From Lucifuga dentata (Eukaryota; Chordata; Actinopteri; Ophidiiformes; Bythitidae), in contig VXCM01000444.1 of NCBI GenBank assembly GCA_014773175.1, positions 70,102-134,101 on the forward strand: 64,000 nucleotides of DNA. Reading direction: 5' to 3'. Under the pieces are notes generated by a model. That model did no database searches. It was not told where the DNA came from and worked only from the letters and a program-made list of their open reading frames with translations. Both the position numbers and the translations under genes were made by a program. Positions 51,448 through 63,165 of this stretch are shown here, piece by piece (the stretch's first letter is position 1; each line of letters opens with the position of its first letter).

Positions 51448-53424
51448 CATGGTCATCAAAATTGTGTCGACCCATGTGACCGAAGGAATCTCCTGGTCCA
51501 CGGTGTGAACGACTCTCAGAGAATAAATGTTCGGCAAACTGAAGAAGCTACTTGGATGAGGGGCAAAACCTCTTCAAGTTCAGTAGCTTTGAGCTAGTTA
51601 CAGATTACTTGGTGAAGTCATATCTGTAACAGAATTGTAAACAAGCTTTTGCGTTCAACTTAAGGCTGTACATATATACCGTATCTAACAATCATAATTA
51701 GAGGTAAAAAATATAAAACTTTTACCACTGGTTCCAATAAACCAGGGGAACATTATGCTGTATAACTGGACGATAGCACACTGGTGGAACCAAGAGAAGG
51801 CCAAGGTTAGATATGAACTATAAGCAACTACATGTACGTATAAGATTGAAAATAAAAGATTTTTCAAATTTTGCCAATAAAAATGTTCACTATTGCAACA
51901 AAATGTGGATGTGGTTTATACAAAACCATATTTTCAATAATCAGGAAGAATGTAGTGCTTCCAAAATATGAAGGGAGTGGGTCCTTTATCAGTGACAGTA
52001 GACATAATTTTGTTCATGTAAAATTGCTTTGTAGGTTTTCTGTTACACTTCATAGTGTCTCTGTTCACACTCATTGCAGTCCAGCGCTTTCATTTGTATT
52101 AAAAGTGATTCTTGTGAAGCTGAGGGTCTCATAAAAGAGGCTGATTACTGGAATCTGCTGTGACAGCTGATCCACTCATAGCTGACTTGCAGAAAGGTAT
52201 TTTGTCTGTAAAGGTTTGTATTGTCAAATTTCAGTGCAAGATTTTAGTGTCTATAATATCAAACTCACTGGTGTGATGTTTTGTACACTCAAGCTGCAAG
52301 AGCAGTATGTGCATGGACAGCTATATGTGTAGAAATATAGCAGCTTTTGCCTGACTCAGTGCTAAAATGTAAAATTTTTCCTTTAGTCTGTTTGTTAGTC
52401 TGGTTACACTTTCAAAATTCTTCAATTTTCCTGTAAGGTCACATCACTCGTTTACAGAAAACTGCAAAACAATTGCTGATTTTTTGGAGGTGGATTCCCA
52501 ACTAGATGTGAATTCAATACCTACACAGTGGAAAGTCACCCAATATTCAAAGGAATTAAAACAGGGAAATGTTGATGCAGTAAAATCCTGCATTTATTGA
52601 TTAGAGCTTGGAAGGAATACTTACCAAACATGCCTATGTCAAGCCAAGTTTTAATAAAGAATATGAAGGAACACCTATTATCATAATCAGCCAGCATTAG
52701 ACGTCACCATGCTTGCATTTGTCATTCAATAAATAATCCAAATGATAAGGAAGATATATTTGTCTGCATGTATAAAATTAAAACATTTTCTTGATCATTT
52801 TAACTAAAGAGCGGCAATTTCAGTTTGTATTCTGACAGCATTCATTTTAGATGTCAGATTTATGTGTGATCTATGTGGTCTGAGACATTTTTAGTGCATA
52901 CGAGTGGAAAATTGCTCAAATGTTTATGTTCCAAAAGCAGTAAAGGCTGGAATTCTCTGCAGTGAGTAATGACAATACAGAATATTCCTAAGTTCTTCCT
53001 GTGAAACAGGTATTATTATTTGCAAGACAAAGTGAAATTCTGGAAATTCCTTCAAATCAGAAAGAGACCAAACAATTAGGAGTTTCAACATACCTCTTGG
53101 TGTTGATATTTGCTTGACGGCAGAGCTATCAGGAGAGTTTCTCTGTTGTATTTTAAAGACTTGAGGCCATAGGTTGGCAGCATTAATGCTCAACAGGGTT
53201 CAAAGCTCACTGCTGCGTTTGGCCAAATACAGAATCATGCAAAGCTGTAAATGACTGTCTGTGTTTAACGGTGACTAAAGCACTCAGTATAAACCCAGTA
53301 AGACATTACTGACACAATTATTTATGATTCAACTAAATCATTAATGAACTGACACTCGTTTAGAATGCTCAAGGCAAGTTTATTTGTATAGAGCACAACA
53401 CAACACAATTCAAAATGCTTCACA
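51448..53424. other. Spacer, nothing recognised
   Basis: AT-rich sequence between the two miniature elements. I see no gene, RNA or named repeat. Confidence 0.45.
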
Positions 53425-53821
53425 TACATTACAGGCCAGAAGTTTGAGGTCACCCCCAGGTTAAAAATAAATAAATAAATAAAATCATCATTGCACAGTT
53501 TGTTTTACAATTGATTGCACAGGAAATGACAAAAATATATAAAATAAATCTAACCAATTAGTTTTCAAGAAGAATTTGTCAACAAAAGCACATTATGTAG
53601 CCACTATGATTTTTAATGAAGGCATGCCCAGTCTGTATTTGTGCATTGCCACTCCAGTTGTGTTCCAACTCCCTTGCCCAAACTCCTTTGCTTATGTATT
53701 TTAACATTCTATTCAACAGCCTGCTGTCTGCCTTCTCCCAGATCATTTTGGGATTAGCTTGGTACACAGTCATGGTCATGCTAAATCTGGGGGTGGCCTC
53801 AAACTTGTGGCCTGTAGTGTA
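53425..53821. mobile_element. Tc1-like miniature element, copy B
   Basis: 397 bp with the same terminal repeats as copy A (left TACATTACAGGCCAGAAGTT, right AAACTTGTGGCCTGTAGTGT). The left interior is shared (AATTAGTTTT, GAATTTGTCAACA), but the right interior is unrelated to copy A. Confidence 0.72.
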
Positions 53822-55581
53822 AGACATACAATAAATAAATAAATAAAATTTAAAAAAAAAATGCAGTGAAAACTTAAAACACAATGCAAACAAAAATATA
53901 ATTGAAGGACAAAAACAGGAAATAAAATATTAAAATAGACAAAAAAGATGTGTTTGTTTTTTTTTTTTTTTTAATGATAATGTGGTTTCAGTGCAATGGT
54001 ATTTTAATACATAAAACAGTCCCAGATTCAAAATGGAAATACAGGTGTGGAGAGATTTAATTAAAAGATTAATTTAAGATTTGAAAGTGTCTCAAGTTGG
54101 GGCACATTTAAGATCATCAGGAAATGTGTTCCATCTGTAAGCAGAATAGCAGCTAAATGCTATGCTGTGTTTGGTTCTTATCCTGAGTAAATCAAATGTC
54201 AATCATATTGTGATGCAGTGCTTTTTGCATAAAGTATTGTTTACTTTATCTTCAACTCAAGAGGCTAACATATATCTTAGAAATAACATATGCAGCAGAA
54301 CACACATGAGAGTTATCTCCCAACGGTGCAGACAAAAAGACTCAGCACTTAGTTATTTGTTTGAACAAAATTGGTCTTTAAGGTAATAAAGATAAGTATA
54401 ATTTGGAATGTGCTCATTCAAATAATCTTTCCATGTATTATCCAATTTCCAGCTATTTTTGCATGATATTATAAATAGTTTGAGTTTCTACATCAGATAT
54501 GACGTGTAAAAAAGCACATGTAATGTTTTTGAGGCTGTCATGTATATACATTGGGTTTACTAAAATATAATCTAAAACATTTTCATTTGTACAGCAAAAC
54601 TGAATCTTTTTGTAATTACTCATTAATTTTTGTATTCACAAAGAAATAACAACCTGTGAACACCAAGTAGTTTTGTCATTCTTTTGATTTTTGATTTTAA
54701 TGGTGTTTTAATTTTTTTTTAAATTGCATACTGAAATTGTCCACTACATATATATTAAATAAAAACTTGCTTGTAAAATATATGCTGTTATACATCCTGC
54801 AAATGAAGAAATAAGAACAGCTGGTCAGTGGTGAGCCAAGGTTCAAGAAAAGATTGACTTCCTCTCGTGAAAATGCTGAGTTCTTAAAATGTGATAGTAT
54901 GGTCAGTAGAGGGGGAAGGGAAGCGGAAGGAGAAGGGATTCCCTCATTTTCAAAACCTCCCCCTCTTATGTTTCCCTTCATACAGTAACATTAAATTTCC
55001 CTTGTGATGTGCACACATTTCCGCTCATTCTATTTTCAGTCTCATTCATTTGTGGTTTCATAGACCTCTTTCAGTTTTGTTATGCATTTGCTTAGCCCCC
55101 CCAAAAAAAGAAAAGAAAAGCATCTCCTGCTGCCTCTCAGTTTATTTTGTTTATGATGTTTTTATATAGCAAAAGGAATTAGAGTCATGTTGTTATTTTA
55201 TGGTTAGTGGTGAGTATTAAGGTGGGATATTGTGAGTGGTAACCAAAGACATTCCTGATGTTTAAATTATCTCACCGAGGAGGTTATGTTTTCAACCACA
55301 TTTGTTGATTTGTTTATTAGAACCAATTTTGACTGTTTTTGGAATGGAGATACACAGCGCTGGGAAGGATCCATTAAATTTTGGTGTTAATCCATGCCAG
55401 GACAGATCCAGGATTTTTCTTTTAAAATAATTCCTTAACATTAAGAGATAAGGTGTTTCTTTTTTTAAAGACCATCAATAGGTGCAGTTTGGTCCAGATG
55501 TCGAAAGACTGCACTTCTGCTGCTCTCACTCATTCTCAGTTTATTTTTTTTTAATGATAAATATGATTTTAAAATGTGTCT
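53822..55581. other. Spacer, nothing recognised
   Basis: AT-rich sequence with homopolymer runs and no supported gene or RNA. Confidence 0.45.
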
Positions 55582-56005
55582 GTCTCTTCCAGTGTGTGTC
55601 TGTGGGCCTATATGGGTGTGTCTCTACTGAGGAGGATGTGTCTCTCCTCCCCCTTGGGAATCTGTCCGTGTCTATCCCTGCTTTCATGTGGACATGCCCT
55701 CAGCCATTGTGACCTGATATAGCTGTCTCTACTCTCCTGGGGGTGTGTCTCTTCCAATGTGGGCATGTCTCTCTTTTCTGGAGATGTGTCTCTCCTGAAG
55801 TGGGTGTGACTTTTGTGTGTAGGCATGTCCACTCTCTTGTCCTGTGAGCGTATTCCTCCCCCTTGTGGAAGAATGTCTCCCCTCTCCCTCCTGATGTGGG
55901 TGCGCTGGTCCCATTATAGGCGTCTCTCCTTGTGGGCTGTCGTGGATGTGTCTCTTTGTATGTGCGTTTGTCTCTCCTCTCTCTCTCTCCTGTGGACATG
56001 TCTAG
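55582..56005. repeat. Degenerate minisatellite based on (A/G)TGTGTCTCTCCTG
   Basis: At least ten irregularly spaced variants of GATGTGTCTCTCCT, CATGTCTCTC and GTGGGCATG occur over about 420 bp, separated by roughly 20-35 bp. The resulting open frames encode RDTP/RDMP-like repeats on the minus strand and are by-products of the repeat. Confidence 0.65.
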
Positions 56006-56318
56006 GCTGGGATTAGAGTTCCGCTCTCCCAGAAGTTAAACGGGGATATTACCACAGTGGTAAACGTCTAGCTTTTAAATGTAGAGGAAAAACTAGGTCA
56101 TCTTACTCAAAATGGTTTGGTGGGTCTACTTAATTTTTACCAGTTGTTAGCACAATACAAAAACTTGGCACAAACCTTTGCATTGATTTTCTCTGTTGAG
56201 GATACACGTTATTTTTTAGAGTGTAGATGAGGCTGACAGCATCAATTATCTATCTTGGATGTGTTTTGATAAAGGAGACCTTTGAAGGATGACTGACATA
56301 CGTGCTGTTTTATGTTTA

Positions 56319-56321
<3 letters not shown>

Positions 56322-56361
<40 letters not shown>
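56322..56361. repeat. (TG)n microsatellite abutting MITE copy 4
   Basis: About 20 TG units ending a few bases before the TTAA of the element at 56367. Confidence 0.95.
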
Positions 56362-56366
56362 GATGC

Positions 56367-56964
56367 TTAAAGGACTATACCAGCCATTTTGCATGTTTGA
56401 GCCTAATATATTAAATTTTCATACATGTTATGTTACTGACAATCATTTCCCAAAGCATACTGGAATGGTGAATTAAAAAAAAAAAAATTGTTCCTACCTT
56501 CTAGAACGCCACTGATTTCAGTTCATTCTGGTACGCTATTAAAATCAACTTGTTGATACTTGAAACGTTATTGGGATAGGTAATCCATAATTGCGAACAA
56601 GATGTATTTATTTATTTTATTTTATTTATTTATTTTATTTTTACATAATTTTGTACGTAAGCGCAACAAAAAGTGTGGAGTGAATGTATATCTCTACCAG
56701 GGAATATAGTCCCAAAACAAGACCTGCATTTACTAAAAAATTTAAGTGACTGACTTCATAAGGCTGCATAACTATTAGCAGGTGAAACATCAATTTTTAA
56801 GGTGTGTGTATCACTTGAATATTTGATTTTGAAAGATTAAGAGATTTTGCAAAATATCAGGAAATCTGAAATATGGTTTCATCCTTTGGGAAATGATTGT
56901 CAGTAACGTAACATGTATGAAAATTGAATATATTAGGTTCAAAAATGCAGGTATGGTCCTTTAA
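56367..56964. mobile_element. TTAA-flanked MITE, copy 4
   Basis: 598 bp from TTAAAGGACTATACCAGCCA to CAGGTATGGTCCTTTAA. Its interior is close to copies 3 and 5 (GGGAATATAGTCCC, TATTAGCAGGTGAAAC). It contains an internal TTTA-rich expansion near 56600-56640. Confidence 0.8.
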
Positions 56965-57949
56965 TAAATCAGCACTTGAAGTCCATTGTCATGAGTATAG
57001 TTATCTGTCTTTGCTTGCTTTGTTTACATGAAGGAGATACATAAATTGGAAAGATAACAGAACATTTGAGTGGCTTTGAATGCAACATACTGTTTTAGAT
57101 TCCAAAGAAAAGCCTGTTTGCTGACATAACATGGAAACTGAATCCAAACCACCAATTTAAAGAGTGATGACCAATGAAGCAAAAAAAAAAAAAAAAAAAA
57201 AAAAAAAGTGTAAACACTGAATAGGCCCCAGTCATATAGACTGTCGTAAGTCATGACAGGAGAGAAGAGATGCTACTCAGTGAGATAAACAAATTGCTGC
57301 TATGCATATCAGCTATTTGTGCAGATGTATGAGCTGTTTGCTTGACTAACAAACCAGTGATATATTGATGTAGAGAAGAACAAAGGACAGCTGGACAAAT
57401 AATAGTCCTGACAACAGCACATTTCTGACCTTCCTCATGCAGTTGACCTGATATAAACTCCACAGGCTTCCTGTTTAGCTTGGATCACTGTAATTGAAAA
57501 AGAAAGGGTAAGGCTGTTTTATGGAGAGCTGTTTCATGATAATCAGTGTAAATGCACTGCTTCGTCTTAACAGTTTCATGGTGTCAGTGTCAAAGAAAAG
57601 CTTTAGCTCTTCATTGAACTGTGAACATTCTGTATGGACATGACTTTCCTGGAAGTTCATGTTCTTTTCACAGTTGCATATGTTCCATGATTTGTACGTT
57701 TTTGTTATTGTTTGCAAAAGTTAACATTGAGTTAAACACATTAAGAACCTACAGACACTAAAAAATAAGGCTCAGTAACATTTTGTCCCCTTTTCATCTT
57801 GCATAAAATACAATCTCTCCATATGGATCTGGATAGTGACATCTGATGTCAGAACTTGCATTTACAGACACCTTGCATTTAAAAGCATTCTTGTTATTCG
57901 GATTCTGCCTGCATCATGATCAGATCTTAGTGGGCAGGTCTTTTTGCTA
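56965..57949. other. Spacer between MITE copies 4 and 5
   Basis: AT-rich sequence with an A run near 57181-57207. I see nothing coding. Confidence 0.4.
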
Positions 57950-58603
57950 TTAAAGGACCATACCATCGATTTTGCATGTTTGAGCCTAATATATTCAATT
58001 TTCATACATGTAATGTTACTGACAATCATTTCCCAAAGCATACTACTGGAATGGTAAGTTAAAAAAGTTTTTTTCCTACCTTCCAGACACCATTGCTTCC
58101 AGTTCATTCTGGTACACTATTAAAATCAACCTGTTGCTACTTGAAACGTTCATTCATGAGCAACACATATATTCGCATTTTTCGAAGTTTCGTAATTTTA
58201 GCGTTTAAACACAATAAAAAGCACAGTGTGAATGTATGTCTCCACCGGGGAATATAGTCCCAAAAGAATACCTGCATTTATCAAAAAATTTAAACGACCA
58301 TGACTTCATAAGGCTGCATAACTATTAGCAGGCGAANGCATTTATCAAAAAATTTAAACGACCATGACTTCATAAGGCTGCATAACTATTAGCAGGCGAA
58401 ACACTGATTTTTAAAGTGGGTGTATCGCTTAAATATTTGATTTTGAAAGCTTAAGAGATTTTGCAACATATCAGGAAAGCTGAAATACAGTTTTATCCTT
58501 TGGGAAATGATTATTATTATACCTTACTGACAATGAAAATTGAATGTATAAAAATTGAATATATTAGGCTCAAACATGCAAAATAAGTGGTATGGTCCTT
58601 TAA
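57950..58603. mobile_element. TTAA-flanked MITE, copy 5
   Basis: From TTAAAGGACCATACCATCGA to GTGGTATGGTCCTTTAA. The apparent length of 654 bp is inflated by a 63-bp artefactual duplication around the N at 58337; the true length is about 590 bp, as in the other copies. Confidence 0.8.
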
Positions 58604-59120
58604 AGCCTCCTTGCTCTGTGGACCAGACCACAGCCATATGTGGATACAGATCACATTTTAACGCAAAGTGTAAATGGTGACTTTGAGTCAAGTGTCAATA
58701 AAAGCTTCAGACATGGTTTGTGTTTACCAGGGTTTTTTCTATTTTTTTTTTTAACTGTATGTCCCTCATAATATACACAAAATAATATTAAGATTGTTAC
58801 TGTGGATGAAAATAGTTGTGCTCTGTTTTTATGTCTGAGTTTAGCTCATTTTAGCTCTTGTCCATCTCATCATTGTTACTGAGAAAATTTCAAAATTTCC
58901 AGTTCAATAAAGCCATTATTATTACTATTTCAACATGAGCTCATTTTTTTTTTTTTTTTTTTTTCTGATAGAAGTTTCATTTATGGTCCATAACCATCTT
59001 TACTTGACACCCTTTCATACACATTACTCACTCCTTATGGATTACACATTGAGGAAGGTAGAGAGAAACATTGCACAACAGTTCAAAACATCAAATTGTT
59101 TATTAAAATAATGCTGCACG

Positions 59121-59156
59121 TGGGTGACCGCTCACGGGGGGATGAGCGGTCACCCA
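59121..59156. promoter_or_regulatory. Perfect 14-bp hairpin upstream of the ependymin-like gene
   Basis: TGGGTGACCGCTCA (59121-59134), an 8-nt G-rich spacer, then the exact reverse complement (59143-59156). It ends 54 bp before the TATA box. The arms contain TGACC/GGTCA words resembling nuclear-receptor half-sites; a regulatory role is inference only. Confidence 0.6.
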
Positions 59157-59210
59157 GTTATATTGACACAGCTGTAGCCATGTTAAGCAATGTGCACTGG
59201 TCTTCAACCC

Positions 59211-59218
59211 TATAAAAG
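59211..59218 (+). promoter_or_regulatory. TATA box of the ependymin-like gene
   Basis: TATAAAAG lies 83 bp before the ATG at 59301, predicting a start site near 59240 and a leader of about 60 bases. Canonical TATA promoters suit highly expressed, tissue-restricted secreted proteins. Confidence 0.75.
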
Positions 59219-59300
59219 CAGCATTAACCTCACTGAAAGCTAGATGTGCTTAAGGTTGTGTTTGCCATCTCTTGCTGCTGTTTGACTCCGGACAAGAAAA

Positions 59301-60550
59301 ATGTATGCAGTTGTCACTCTCGTCATCTTCATGTGCTTGGCTGTCACCACCCATGCTGATCACCATCAGCCTTGCCGTAAGAATTTATAGTTTGCATTAA
59401 TTTCATTGTTTGATATTTAATTGTGTGCTGCTCATCTGTTAGGTAGCTTTGTTACTAACCAAAGAGTGTTCCTCTTTGATGAATGGATGTCATATTTGAG
59501 ACAAGTTTTTAAAAAGTCACAGCCATATTAATTTAAAAATGTCTAAACTCCTTTGTCATCTTTCAGATCCACCCAATATGACAGGAATGATGACTGTGGT
59601 GAGTTTCCTAAATTTGTCACCAGGTGTGGGACATTTTAAAAAATATATCAAATTTAAACCCTCTCACATTCTCTCTCACTGTGTGTTTCTGAATGAAACC
59701 AGATGACCCTAAAAGGTGAACTGAAAGCGGTGGGTGTGTTCACTTATGATTCTATGGGCAACAAGCTGCGGTTCAGATCAAATGAGAGTCAGTACACAAA
59801 CACTTCACTTGAGCTGGATCTACTGATGTTTTTTGACGAGGTACCTAAGTCGTTACCGATCGCACAGTATTTCACAATTCAAATTAAATGATTTTGCACG
59901 TTGACTTTAATGTATGTGGTGTCACCATTAAATCTGCAGGGAATATTCTACGAGATTGACAGCAAAAACCAGAGCTGTGAGAAAAAATCTTTGCAATCAA
60001 CCCTGCACCCTCTAGAAATCTCCTCAGATGCCAAGTTCATTTCTACGATAAGAGCTGGAAGTGCTTCCATTGAAGGGGAGGGAATAAAGGCCAATGTATG
60101 GAGTGGACAAATACCAGGAGAAATCAAAGGTGAGAGAAATGCTATGAAAAATAATATGCGTGCAGTTTTGGGGGGAGGTGAAGGGACAATGATATATTAA
60201 TTGTATAATGGTGCCATTAAATATGAACGGACATGTTTTATATCTCTCTCTCAGGCCATTACACTATGTCTGTAACCATGGGATGTTTGCCTCTTGGCTT
60301 TCTACAGTCCTCTGAGTCATCAACATTCATAGTCAGGTTGGTGATTTTATGAGATGCTTGGGGTGATTAACACTATAGGCAGGCTGTAATGACTTGTGTG
60401 ATTTTTCTGTCACTTTTTCACAGCACCATGGAGATTGAAACTGAGATCAAGGATCCTGATCTTCTTGTTGTGCCTTCCTTTTGCGAGGGGCTGCCAGCGG
60501 AGGAGACACCTGAAGGGACAGTAAATTGTTTCCTGAATGAGTTCATATAG
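59301..60550 (+). CDS. Ependymin-family secreted glycoprotein
   Basis: Six exons: 59301-59376, 59567-59598, 59703-59840, 59940-60129, 60255-60336, 60424-60550; 645 nt, 214 residues, the normal family length. A signal peptide (MYAVVTLVIFMCLAVTTHA) is followed by HHQPC. Family landmarks are GELKAVGVFTYDSMGNKLRF, FYEIDSKNQSC, HYTMSVTMGCLP and ETEIKDPD...PSFCEG. The cysteines expected for the fold are present (C25 in QPC, QSC, MGC, SFC), plus an extra one near the C-terminus (VNC). Potential N-glycosylation sites are NMT, NES, NTS and NQS. Classical ependymins are calcium-binding glycoproteins of fish brain extracellular fluid; teleosts carry several paralogues with other tissue patterns, and I cannot tell which this is, so no symbol is given. 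Confidence 0.9.
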
Positions 60551-60848
60551 AGGGAGCCTCACCACAGAATCAAACCACCATCCAAGAGTGGCCTGCCGGA
60601 TCTTTAGACACTTCTCTCCTTCTCATGTTTGACTCGAGTATTTTGCATGATACCTGCACTGCATCATATCTCACAGTTTGATCTTCCATTGACCAATGAA
60701 GACATGACTTTGAATGGACAAAATACATATATTTTGATGTAAATGAATGAGACATGATATGGTTTATAGAATTAGTCACAATTACTAATAGTTGGCGGCT
60801 TTTTATGTTGGTAATGCTTATAAACTTGTGAAATATGATTAATGGAAC

Positions 60849-60854
60849 AATAAA
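60849..60854 (+). terminator. Poly(A) signal of the ependymin-like gene
   Basis: AATAAA about 300 bp after the TAG stop; a second AATAAA lies at 60913-60918. Either would give a compact 3' UTR. Confidence 0.6.
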
Positions 60855-60919
60855 ATGTCAAAGCTGTTAAAGGTGTAAAGAGGAGTTTTTTCAACCAATG
60901 TAGTGTCCTTATAATAAAG

Positions 60920-62250
60920 TATATTTTAAAGTCCTGCACCACAGAACACCTGCACAGGCTTCTCACTTTGGCTGATTAACCTCTTTCCAGGAATCAAGCT
61001 TACTTAATACAGTATGTCCCTAAGTCTCCTGATTTGCAGCATGTGTAAGGGCAAGAAAAACTTACACTTATATTTATTTAAAGCAAGCTCCTAGCATAGC
61101 TCCACCCAACTAATCATCCAGGATAACTGAACATATCTGTATATGTGTGCAGCACCATATATATATATATATATTTTTTTTTAATTTGGGGAGTTAGGAG
61201 CTAGAGACAGCCAAACATTTCANCCATATATATATATATATTTTTTTTTTTAATTTGGGGAGTTAGGAGCTAGAGACAGCCAAACATTTCAGAACTGAGC
61301 CTCTGATACTGAATGGAAGTTACCAGTATGTAGAGTTGCTTTTACAGGATATAGGAGAACATTATAGGCCCATAGCTACTGTGTAACTGTCTAAGTCAAA
61401 TGTAGTCAGAATACGGGAAAGTGAAAGGGTCTTCAGTGAGTGCAGAGAGCAAAATACTTTAAATATTATTGGAATCTCCTAGATTGTAAAGAATGAATCT
61501 ATTTATTCAAGCATAAATAATAAAAAAAAAAGTAGACATACATAATGCTTAAACAAGAGGCCATAACATTCTTCTGCTCTGCATGCACTTTTGCTGATGT
61601 TGTGAGAAGTGTATAAATATAGTACTTTCATAATTTATGCTAAATGTTTTCACTCTTTGCACACAAAGGGTAACTTTTTAAACTATTTTGCTAATTGTCC
61701 ATAGAATGCATGCTAATATAAAACTGAGCACTGGATTTTTCTGGCTTTGGAAAAGAGTAATTTTGGTTATGTGGAAGTATAAAGTTTTCTTCTAATTATT
61801 TTTATATTTTACTTGTGATAGTTTATCTACTTTTTTTTTTTTCTCTTCAGTATAGCAACCTGAATAAGGGTATGGACAAAACACAATGGGTAACCAGGTG
61901 AAATCTGGTGGACTTCATCATTTCATTACTTCCACTTCAGCCATGAAGGTGAGATGAAGATGTGGAAATGGCTAAAAAGAAATAAAATTAAAAAAAATGC
62001 ATCTGGTTTGAGCAGTGGGTGTACTTCAACACAGCAGAAGGAAGTTCTTAATATTTTTTTTACTGATTGTGTATTATTTCTGTAAGAGGATATTTTGTGT
62101 AATGCCTAGGTTGAAACTACTTAAGTTAGCATCTGCAGTACCTCTCCACCAAAGACCTGCATGGATTTAAAACCTGAGTGTTTTAGACATTTTCACACGT
62201 TCATCTCTCAATATACGTGTGATTTAAAAGTGCTGGACTGTATTTTGTAG
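60920..62250. other. Spacer downstream of the ependymin-like gene
   Basis: AT-rich sequence. It contains an AT/T-run join at N 61223 whose two flanks differ slightly. No gene is recognised. Confidence 0.45.
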
Positions 62251-63100
62251 CATGTGTCAGGCTTGACAGAATATCGCCGCTTTTACCGGCAGTACACAAA
62301 GCTACCGACAGGTGGTGTATGTGCTGCATGCATAACAACGAAAACACAAACTGAACCTTGCTATGTTAGCAATGACGGGCTTCTTAACGTTAGCTAGCAA
62401 ATAAAACTAGGTTCTTTTTGACACCCGGAAAATGTCAATTTGTGCTGAAAATTAACACACGCACCATCTCTGCAAAGTCAGCAACGTTTGGATTATTAAT
62501 GACTGGTTTGAGTTCGTGTTTGATTTAAAACGAGGTAAGTTGTAAAATGGCGGACAGCTAACATCCAAGGAGTTTGTCATTGATGTCGCTATACTAGCTC
62601 TTTGTCCAGACACTTGATGTGAGTGTCAACCAGAGCCACCGATATAGAGTTCTAACGTAATCAGAATAAATAAAAATAAAGGCGAGTAATAATGACATTC
62701 CAATCTTACAACTAATGCGAAGTAGTGGTCTGGTTAGCTAGTTTTTGCTAGCGTTGATGTTAGCATCGGTAGCAACAAACGCTGAAAACGCATCAAAATT
62801 AATACCAGAGCTAAAGTAAAGCAGAATCGTAACGTTAATATTTCGTTACGAATTAAATATGGTGGTAGAAAGATTGTTTTAAGGTGGCTCATTTGTCGGC
62901 GAACGGCACATATCGATAAAACTGTTAAAAGTAGCAGGAGAGCTGCTTGTCCGTCATAGCAAAGACGGCACGTAGAGAAAAAGATGAGAGGATAGAAACC
63001 AGCAGACTCTCCAACATCTGGAGCTGTTTGTAGTTCGGAAGTGTATAACAGCGCGTCAGTCCCTTTGAATCCGCGTTTTTACATCAAGTAATATTAACCA
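62251..63100 (+). promoter_or_regulatory. Possible promoter and first non-coding exon of a gene to the right
   Basis: CpG frequency rises relative to the flanks. A consensus donor CGAG followed by GTAAGT lies at 62534/62535. Ten bases on there is AAAATGGCGG, a YY1-like promoter motif. The ATG in that motif opens only a four-codon frame. Strand and exon use are inferred. Confidence 0.3.
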
Positions 63101-63136
63101 CTAAAACTAGCGATAACACACAAAAAATACTTGAAA

Positions 63137-63165
63137 TTTATTTATTTATTTATTTATTTATTTTA
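63137..63165. repeat. (TTTA)n microsatellite
   Basis: Seven or so TTTA units. Confidence 0.9.

Noticed and set aside
55608..55999. Repetitive minus-strand protein with RDTP/RDMP units
   Set aside because: It arises from the minisatellite; there is no start context, splice context or family.
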